Positions 58,329 through 64,000 of a DNA stretch of 64,000 nt are shown in pieces. The translations under genes and the position numbers were made by a program. The stretch is from Adiantum capillus-veneris (Eukaryota; Streptophyta; Polypodiopsida; Polypodiales; Pteridaceae). Where the stretch lies: the NCBI GenBank assembly GCA_014529385.2, contig CM043946.1, positions 32,880,558 through 32,944,557 on the forward strand, read 5' to 3'. Each line of letters starts with the position of its first letter. Positions within the stretch are counted from its first letter, which is position 1. Below the pieces are notes generated by a model, which did no database searches, was not told where the DNA came from, and saw only the letters and a program-made list of their open reading frames with translations.

Positions 58329-59261
58329 ATGTCAGACAAAACTCGCAAGGGTGGAAAAGCCACACTCGCCATGGAGAATGATGCAAAATCTCCAAGGAAT
58401 TTGGATGCTAATCCAACCACATCATCTACAACAACGGAAGCAATGATCATGGCTTACTTGATCTCGTTACAAGAAACCGTCAACAAACAAGGTGAAGAGT
58501 TGCGCGCACTTGCAATGGAGAATGGTACTTTAAGAGTTCTCGTTGTGGAGAATGAGCACCTCAAGAAGGTTGTTAAAATGCAAACAACACGCTTGATGCA
58601 TCTTGAGACTGAAGTTCAAGAATGTAAACGCTCTCTTGTTGACATGAATGTATTGAAAGAGCGCTTGAGCAAAGTTGAGAGTGATCATGTATTGAAAGAG
58701 GAAACAATAGATACAATACGACATGATGTATGTGAGATGAGAAATGCATCCAAATCATGGGCTGATATATGTAAGGATAATGTGGTTTCTACATCTCCTA
58801 GCACGCAAGCCATTGTCCAAGCAAAGAATGTAGAGAATGTGGACACTCAAGAATTGCATGAACGACAAAAACGCTCAAAGAACATCGTCATTCGTGGAAT
58901 CAAGGAGGAAAGCATGGAAACACCCCAATCTCTTGCAGTTGCTATTGAAGAGTTTTTTGCTACACACTTTGGCATGTCAGGAATCATGGCTTATGGTGCA
59001 CATCGAGTTGGAAAACAAGGAGTCCCTCGCTCGGGAGAAAGACCTATTGTAGGTACCATGGCTGATGAGGTAAAGAGAAAGATCATCCTTGACAATGGTT
59101 GGATCTACCTCAAAGGAACAGGTTGTAATGTATATGAGGATCGCACTATTATGCAACAAAATGTACGTCGCAAAGCATATGAGGAAAGAAGCAAGAAGGT
59201 TAAGGTATCACCTCAAGAAGAAAAACCACTTAAGGAGGATGCAAGTCCACCCAACAAATAG
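58329..59261 (+). CDS. LINE ORF1, coiled-coil nucleic-acid-binding protein
   Basis: About 310 residues from ATG 58329. A low-complexity N-terminus is followed by a long heptad-like helix (LQETVNKQGEELRALAMENG through ERLSKVESDHVLKEE), a likely coiled coil for trimer or oligomer formation. Then comes KRSKNIVIRGIKEE, the start of an RRM-like fold as in L1-type ORF1p, with AHRVGK and RPIVGTMADEVKRKII typical of the same domain. The C-terminus is basic. The protein is expected to coat LINE RNA. It is six bases upstream of ORF2, so ORF2 is probably translated by reinitiation. Confidence 0.82.
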   Translation: MSDKTRKGGKATLAMENDAKSPRNLDANPTTSSTTTEAMIMAYLISLQETVNKQGEELRALAMENGTLRVLVVENEHLKKVVKMQTTRLMHLETEVQECKRSLVDMNVLKERLSKVESDHVLKEETIDTIRHDVCEMRNASKSWADICKDNVVSTSPSTQAIVQAKNVENVDTQELHERQKRSKNIVIRGIKEESMETPQSLAVAIEEFFATHFGMSGIMAYGAHRVGKQGVPRSGERPIVGTMADEVKRKIILDNGWIYLKGTGCNVYEDRTIMQQNVRRKAYEERSKKVKVSPQEEKPLKEDASPPNK

Positions 59262-59267
59262 GGACAC

Positions 59268-62200
59268 ATGATCTATGAGACCAACTCACGCTTGCGAATA
59301 AGCTTTTGGAATTGTAACAGGTATCCATGGAATGCGGGAATTGGCATTGATGAGCTTACCAATGACTCCGATGTGATACTTCTTGTCGAAACATGGGAGC
59401 ATGATGCGCAACGAATTCTTGGATTTGACAAATACGATGTGCATTCTTTGATGTGGGCCAAAAATGCAAAGCAACGAAGAGGCCAAGGAGGCGTAGCATG
59501 TATGACCAAAAAGGGTTTGAAAGATGTTTCCATTGTCAAAGAAGATAAGTATAAATGCTACTTATGGCTGAAAATCAGCCCACCAAATGGTCAAGTCATG
59601 TTTGTGGCCGGTTGCTACATTCCTCACTATGACTCCAACTTTTATGCTTGCTTGAATATGGATAGAGATCAGCCCTTTGTTGAACTAGAGGAAGACATTG
59701 CTCATTACAAGGATCAAGGTGAAGTCATTGTTTTTGGAGACATGAATGCTCGCACAAATATGCTACAACACGACACACAACAAGTAGACATGCCGCATGT
59801 CTCAAGAAGAATGGATGACTCATACATGTATAATCGAAGTTCTAATGATGCAAAAGAAGTGGATCACTATGGAAAGTCACTTCTACATATGTGCAATAGT
59901 ACCGGAATGCTCATTGCAAATGGTGTATCTCTATGGCAAGGCACCAATGACTTTACATGTAGAAAGCACAACGGTGCTAGCATGATTGACTATATGTTGT
60001 TCTCGAAAGCCACTCTAGAATGCATACAAAGCTTTACACTTGGTGAATGGAATCCGGAATCGGATCATAGGATGTTATGTATTGACCTCAAGTGTGGTAA
60101 ACGGCCCGAGCATGTAGCCTCCAATCATGATGTGAATCATTTGTACCTACGTCTAGACTTCAAACGAGCACTTATATATGCTGATATGGTGGACCAAATG
60201 TTAAGCATGATAGAGCATCAAGAGAGCCCAACATTAGAATGCAAGTGGAATGTTTTCAAAGAAGTAATTTTCTCTTGTGCGAAGGAATGCTTTTCGGTGA
60301 AACACATGTCTTGCAAAAGGTCTAAGAAGGGTAGCACAAAGAAGAAATGGTTTGACATGGAATGTAGTCAAGCCCGAAAACACTTGCTAAGATTGGATGC
60401 AATCAAAGACAAGGAAGTTTACTTGGAATGTTTACACACATACAAAGCACTTGTTCAAAAGAAGAGGAGAAGGTGGGAAGTCGAAAAACAACTTCTTTTA
60501 GCACAAGAGAAAGCACATGCATGTGGCAAGTTTTGGCAAAATCTAAAAGGCAAGCGCGTTGAGAGCTTTGGTGACTTGACTCTTGAGGATATGTATATGC
60601 ATTGTAAGAATCTCTATGAGCAACCCAATGTTGATAAGATGGAGTGTTGTAGCTCCCTTCCGTTTATGTCTCCCTTCTTTACCATTGAAGATGTATGCCG
60701 CGCACTTGAGAAACTTGCTACTCATAAGGCAGGTGACCTTCAAGGTGTCAAGGCTGAAATGATTAAATGGACAAGCAAGAAAACACGATATTGGATATGC
60801 AATATGTTTAACCTTGCACTTCAGTATGGCATGCCTCATGATTGGAGTGCAAATTGGATCAAACCTTTGCACAAAGGAGGAGATGTAAACAATGTGAACA
60901 ACTATCGCACTATAATGGTTGGTTCTTTAATGGCAAAGTTATTTGGATGTATCATGGAGATGAAGATAAGTGAATGGGCTGAAAAGAATGGCAAACGTGC
61001 ACTTGGCCAAGCAGGTTTTCGAAAGCATCATAGCACTATTGATCACCTTGTCACTCTTCGAGTTCTTATGGAAGCGTCTCGATTGAAAGGAAAAAAGTTG
61101 TATTGTTGCTTTGTGGATTTCAAGAAAGCTTTTGACATGGTACCGCGAGGAAATCTTTGGAGACGTATGCAAAGCCTTCAAGTGCCGAGAGAATTTATGC
61201 ATGCAGTCTTTCGCATCTACCAGAAAGTGATATGTCGATTACGTATGGGAGATGGAATTTCAGAATTTTTTGCAAGCACTATTGGTGTTAAACAAGGATG
61301 CCCACTTTCCCCAACCCTCTTTGGGCTACTCATTGATGAATTGGAATGCATGGTTCTTGACTTTATGCAGCAAGAAGGCATAGAAGAGGTTAAGATTGGA
61401 AATGCGGTGATCATGCTTTTGCTTTATGCCGATGATGTAGTGCTCTTGGCTCATACCTTAGAAGATGCACAAAAGCTTATGAGTGTCTTGGAACGCTTTT
61501 GCCTACATAGCGGGCTGATCGTGAATGGATCCAAAACCAAGGTTATGCTTGTAAAGACCCTCAATGATGAAAATCCATGCATTGTATATAACAATGAGAA
61601 ATTTGAAGTGGTAGATCACTTCAAGTACCTTGGCCTTGAGGTTCCATCCAATCATAAATGGAAGGATTGTGCAATGCGTCGCTTGGAAGCCGGAAAGAGG
61701 GCCTATTATGCATTTGAGAACATGTGCAATGCAGGAGAGATCAAGTGTTGGGCTCTCAAAAAGTACCTCTTTGACACATTGGTGACACCGGTGCTTCTTT
61801 ATGGAGTGGAGGTGTGGGGTGGAAGCATCAGGAAGTCTACTTGGAAAGAGTTTGAGAATGTCCAAAAGCGTTTTCTCACCAACTTTCTCCAAGTCAAGAC
61901 ACAAACACCCTACATGCTCTTACTTCTTGAGTCCGGATTGCTTCCCATTGAGGTCTTGGGCATGCAAAGGGTTGTGGATTACATGCGTAAGACACAACGT
62001 AGCCTTTTGCATCGACTTCTTAGAATCGCATATGAAGCAAGTCAAATGGTTCAAAAGACATGCAAGAGCAAAATACTAAGTTCGGGGTGGATGCTTGATA
62101 TCAAGAAATGGTTTGGAAGATGGGATGCATGTCACTTGGTCAAGGATGCGTCGATTGACTCCCAAGTTAATGAGGCCTTCTTACAACGCCAATGTATCAC

Positions 62201-62648
62201 AGCTTGGGAGAAATCCGGAGGTTCTCGCTTCAACCATTACACCACACACATTGCCCCAAACTACAAATCTCTCTTCTTCTCAGAACGAGGTAACCAAACC
62301 CATTCCTACATCCTTGAGCCCATCCCGTTGAGTGCAATCCGCACCATTGCCTCCATTCGTCTTAGCTCCCATTCTCTACGCTACGAGACAGGACGTTGGG
62401 GCACTGGCAAGGAGTGTCATCGACTTTGCACCTTATGCCCTCGTCAAGTGCGAGAGAGTGAGTACCACACACTACTTGAGTGCTCAGCTTTTGACCACAT
62501 TAGGTCCTCTTTTCCCCATATATTCAGCCATGATCTCTCCCTGCATACCTTCCTCTCCCAACCACGATGTGGACTCTCTATTGCGACGCTCATTTCAGCC
62601 ATTTTTGAGCATCGAGAGTCACTTATGAACTCCACTCACACCACGTGA
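59268..62648 (+). CDS. LINE ORF2, endonuclease and reverse transcriptase
   Basis: 1126 residues, uninterrupted. An AP-type endonuclease covers about 1-280, with FWNCNRYP, LLVETW, VFGDMNAR and ESDHRML (the Asn, Glu, Asp-x-Asn and Ser-Asp-His catalytic blocks). The reverse transcriptase covers about 520-800, with VDFKKAFDMVPR, IGVKQGCPLSPTLFG and the catalytic LLYADDVVLLA. The C-terminal region has a zinc knuckle CTLCPRQVRESEYHTLLEC (C-x2-C-x9-H-x4-C). It nicks target DNA and primes reverse transcription from the LINE RNA. The exact clade is not fixed; coiled-coil ORF1 and AP endonuclease fit an L1-like or related group. Confidence 0.92.
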   Translation: MIYETNSRLRISFWNCNRYPWNAGIGIDELTNDSDVILLVETWEHDAQRILGFDKYDVHSLMWAKNAKQRRGQGGVACMTKKGLKDVSIVKEDKYKCYLWLKISPPNGQVMFVAGCYIPHYDSNFYACLNMDRDQPFVELEEDIAHYKDQGEVIVFGDMNARTNMLQHDTQQVDMPHVSRRMDDSYMYNRSSNDAKEVDHYGKSLLHMCNSTGMLIANGVSLWQGTNDFTCRKHNGASMIDYMLFSKATLECIQSFTLGEWNPESDHRMLCIDLKCGKRPEHVASNHDVNHLYLRLDFKRALIYADMVDQMLSMIEHQESPTLECKWNVFKEVIFSCAKECFSVKHMSCKRSKKGSTKKKWFDMECSQARKHLLRLDAIKDKEVYLECLHTYKALVQKKRRRWEVEKQLLLAQEKAHACGKFWQNLKGKRVESFGDLTLEDMYMHCKNLYEQPNVDKMECCSSLPFMSPFFTIEDVCRALEKLATHKAGDLQGVKAEMIKWTSKKTRYWICNMFNLALQYGMPHDWSANWIKPLHKGGDVNNVNNYRTIMVGSLMAKLFGCIMEMKISEWAEKNGKRALGQAGFRKHHSTIDHLVTLRVLMEASRLKGKKLYCCFVDFKKAFDMVPRGNLWRRMQSLQVPREFMHAVFRIYQKVICRLRMGDGISEFFASTIGVKQGCPLSPTLFGLLIDELECMVLDFMQQEGIEEVKIGNAVIMLLLYADDVVLLAHTLEDAQKLMSVLERFCLHSGLIVNGSKTKVMLVKTLNDENPCIVYNNEKFEVVDHFKYLGLEVPSNHKWKDCAMRRLEAGKRAYYAFENMCNAGEIKCWALKKYLFDTLVTPVLLYGVEVWGGSIRKSTWKEFENVQKRFLTNFLQVKTQTPYMLLLLESGLLPIEVLGMQRVVDYMRKTQRSLLHRLLRIAYEASQMVQKTCKSKILSSGWMLDIKKWFGRWDACHLVKDASIDSQVNEAFLQRQCITAWEKSGGSRFNHYTTHIAPNYKSLFFSERGNQTHSYILEPIPLSAIRTIASIRLSSHSLRYETGRWGTGKECHRLCTLCPRQVRESEYHTLLECSAFDHIRSSFPHIFSHDLSLHTFLSQPRCGLSIATLISAIFEHRESLMNSTHTT

Positions 62649-62702
62649 CATGTTCATTTGGTCCCATAGGTCATATTTGACCTCCCAGGACGATAATAGA
62701 AC

Positions 62703-62864
<162 letters not shown>

Positions 62865-63084
62865 AAAATCTAAACAATTGTGTAACCATTGCTGCCATAC
62901 ACAATATTTAATGAATACATTCCTCACCCGTGTGAAAGGTCTAATTATGTCTAGTGGGCATTTAATATGTTGTAATGTTTCAATAAAGAAGTCAAATTTT
63001 CTTACTACATGTACTAAATTCTTGTGGCATGCTTAGTCTAGCATAGCAAAAAGAATAAGAGAAAGGGAGAGATAGAGTATCCTT

Positions 63085-63133
<49 letters not shown>

Positions 63134-63379
63134 CACAAAGTTTATCCTTACCATACAAAAGGAGATAGAGAGAGAGTGTGTCTAACATACTACAACTCCA
63201 ACCCAAGAGGGTCAGAATTTCATCCCACGAGATTACACGGCTTAGAGGAAGGTCGTACGGTCCTTCACAATAACGCAAAGGCTACATATACTTGCAAGAG
63301 AGAGAGAGAGAGAGAGTGAGAGAGAGAGGGATAATCTATGGGGGGAGAATCAGAGTTGGGGGGGGGGGGGGAGGGTGGG

Positions 63380-63431
<52 letters not shown>

Positions 63432-63592
63432 TGGATAATCTATGGGAGGAAGATGAGAGCTGGGGGGGGGGGGGGGGGGGGGGGGGGGAAGAGAGAGTAG
63501 ACTCAATTGCCTATAAGGAAGTAGCCCCACGGCATGTGGGGAAATCTCTATCGATCGTAAAAACCCCCTCGCTCACCATAGTGCTACTTCCT

Positions 63593-63648
<56 letters not shown>

Positions 63649-63764
63649 TCCAAAAATAGAAAATTGTCTGAATGGCACGTGAGGAAGACTTAAAGAGACT
63701 CAAAAATCCACCTTCATGCCATACTACCACATCCACACACACACACACACACACACACATTTTA
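62865..63764. other. microsatellite-rich spacer between two LINE tails
   Basis: GA runs at about 63089-63129, 63296-63329, 63381-63430 and 63593-63645, G tracts at 63359-63371 and 63463-63488, and a CA run at 63733-63759. A cassette ATAATCTATGGG...GAG(A/C)(T/A)GGGGG preceded by GA occurs twice (63330 and 63434). A 15-bp perfect inverted repeat CTATAAGGAAGTAGC lies at 63511-63525 and 63583-63597. No gene. Confidence 0.75.
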
Positions 63765-64000
63765 TTATCATCCTTGGAAGTCAAATATGACCTATAAGAC
63801 CAAAGTTACATGTGATGTAGTATGTGTGTGGCTGATGAGTGACTCTCGATGCTCCGAAATTGTAGTGATGAGGGTCGCAATGGAGAACCCACATTGTGGT
63901 TGGGAGAGGAAAGTGTGTAGGTCTAATTCATGACTAAAAATGTGAGGGAAGCAAGTTTGGATGCTACCAAAAACTGATCACTCTAGTAATGTGTGGTACT
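63765..64000 (-). mobile_element. 3' end of a second LINE copy, runs off the window
   Basis: Read on the minus strand this matches the end of ORF2 and the 3' region of the LINE at 58105-62699: CCTCTCCCAACCAC, GAGCATCGAGAGTCACT and TAGGTCATATTTGAC are shared, with about 80% or lower similarity elsewhere. It is an older copy in tail-to-tail orientation. Its 5' part lies beyond the window. Confidence 0.85.

Larger units (their letters stand above)
58105..62699 (+). mobile_element. LINE with two intact ORFs
   Basis: About 4.6 kb: 5' untranslated region about 225 bp, ORF1, a six-base gap, ORF2, and a short 3' region ending GATAATAGAAC. There are no LTRs. The 3' end is confirmed by a second copy in opposite orientation at 63765-64000, which shares CATAGGTCATATTTGAC and GATAATA and then diverges. 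Both ORFs are uninterrupted, so this copy could be active. It lies between (CT)n at 58049 and (TATC)n(CT)n(CA)n at 62703. Confidence 0.85.

Overview
The window looks like repeat-rich nuclear DNA of a land plant, most likely a seed-free plant such as a fern. That is an inference from three things: Ty3/gypsy (including a Tat-like, dual-RNase-H element) and Ty1/copia retrotransposons primed by initiator tRNA-Met, an intact LINE whose ORF1 has a coiled coil, and very long GA/CT microsatellites. I found no convincing single-copy host gene. Nearly everything recognisable is a transposable element, and several element boundaries can be fixed to the base by target-site duplications (TSDs).

Layout. 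1-1514: gene-free DNA with a long (GA)n. 1515-3016: a decayed gag remnant. 3376-9067: a decayed chromovirus (Ty3/gypsy, minus strand) with short LTRs and TSD AAAGC. 10322-15769: a LARD-like non-autonomous relative (plus strand, TSD GGTCT) that keeps LTRs, primer site, polypurine tract and the last residues of a chromodomain. About 15990-16852: an LTR-related fragment. 17345-20533 (minus): a broken MULE-like transposase with a SWIM zinc finger. 20534-22561: a degenerate tandem duplication rich in hairpins. 22562-26759 (plus): a spliced but damaged gene with a ParB-like domain followed by a permuted (motif IV then motif I) DNA methyltransferase. 29130-29636: a Mutator-type MITE with long inverted repeats.

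29827-about 57644 is one nested block. A minus-strand Ty3/gypsy element with LTRs of about 1.9 kb was hit by a young Tat-type element (33253-41993, LTRs about 99.5% identical) in pol. Its 5' LTR was hit by a small non-autonomous copia element (47359-51403, TSD CAATG) and by a larger copia element (52158-57394, TSD ACTTC). 58105-62699 is a LINE with two uninterrupted ORFs, flanked on both sides by CT microsatellites. The 3' end of a second copy in opposite orientation enters at the right edge of the window (63765-64000).

The elements illustrate autonomous/non-autonomous pairs: the LARD shares its PPT-LTR junction and chromodomain tail with the chromovirus, and the small copia kept gag but lost most of pol. 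The most unusual content is the ParB-methyltransferase gene lying head-to-head with the MULE-like transposase. It may be cargo of a large DNA transposon, although I could not find terminal repeats that would prove they are one unit.
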